Of a stretch of 6,807 nt of DNA, positions 6,730-6,807 are shown one piece after another. How positions within the stretch are numbered: the stretch's first letter is position 1; the number at the start of each line of letters is the position of its first letter. This stretch comes from Salibacteraceae bacterium (lineage in GTDB: Bacteria; Bacteroidota; Bacteroidia; Flavobacteriales_G; Salibacteraceae), in assembly GCA_023262195.1 (NCBI GenBank), contig JALRDM010000215.1, positions 1-6,807 of the forward strand, given 5' to 3'. The notes under the pieces were generated by a model. It saw nothing but the letters and a program-made list of their open reading frames with translations. It was not told the origin of the DNA and did not search any database. A program made the translations under genes and the position numbers.

Positions 6730-6807
6730 ATGGCACGAATTAATCACATATACAGCATGGCTATCATCATGATGATGGTCTTTGCAAGCTGTTCGAATCA
6801 ACGCTAC
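6730..6807 (+). CDS. N-terminus of a predicted lipoprotein, cut by window end
   Basis: From the ATG at 6730 the frame stays open for 26 codons to the end of the window. The peptide is a typical type II signal sequence: a short n-region with R3 and H6, a hydrophobic core at 10-18 (MAIIMMMVF), and a lipobox F18-A19-S20-C21. The mature protein would start at C21 with CSNQRY. No acidic residues follow the cysteine within the visible part, so the Bacteroidota surface-export signal is not evident, although the visible stretch is short. The first ATG is preferred over the one at 6757, which would remove the positive charge. It is transcribed divergently from proS. The mature domain, and so the function, lies outside the window. 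Confidence 0.7.
   Translation, partial: MARINHIYSMAIIMMMVFASCSNQRY

Noticed and set aside
6763..6776. Perfect 14-bp palindrome ATCATCATGATGAT
   Set aside because: It falls in the hydrophobic core of the lipoprotein signal peptide (Ile-Ile-Met-Met codons) and is best explained by codon repetition.

Overview
The window looks like ordinary chromosomal DNA from a member of the Bacteroidota, most likely of the Cytophagales type. This rests on three things. Promoters match the phylum's consensus (TTG or TTTG, a spacer of about 17-19 nt, then TAnnTTTG). Start codons lack Shine-Dalgarno sequences. The proteins resemble Bacteroidota versions of their families: an archaeal/eukaryotic-type short ProRS, a DUF7033-like polysaccharide deacetylase, and a FemAB/GNAT-like protein with a QQLG motif. 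The genus cannot be named from the sequence alone. Base composition is moderately AT-rich throughout and no mobile element, CRISPR array or recent insertion is visible.

Almost everything lies on the minus strand, so transcription runs from high to low coordinates. At the right end a divergent intergenic region (6485-6729) separates a plus-strand lipoprotein gene, cut by the window end, from proS (prolyl-tRNA synthetase). proS has a clear promoter at 6512-6540. A gene of unknown function (4327-5010) follows proS by a single base. A second clear promoter (4280-4309) then drives tRNA-Glu(UUC), and rpsT (ribosomal protein S20) begins only 15 nt after the tRNA. A strong intrinsic terminator (3865-3898) closes this translation block.

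Only 14 nt beyond the terminator's T-tract, radC begins. It leads a packed cluster: radC, a polysaccharide deacetylase-like gene (ATGA overlap), a FemAB/GNAT-like acyltransferase (overlapping start), upp (uracil phosphoribosyltransferase) and a small membrane protein that runs off the left edge. There is no recognisable promoter between the terminator and radC. A perfect -7 element inside the acyltransferase gene could give upp its own promoter.

The right half thus supplies translation components: ProRS, tRNA-Glu and S20. The left half combines pyrimidine salvage (upp), a RadC/JAMM protein of uncertain role, and two genes that may act on cell-envelope or surface polysaccharide. I see no convincing evidence for a new defence or mobile system. 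The most interesting points are the tRNA-Glu/rpsT fusion transcript, the terminator abutting radC, the lost zinc ligands in ProRS, and the uncharacterised deacetylase/acyltransferase pair.
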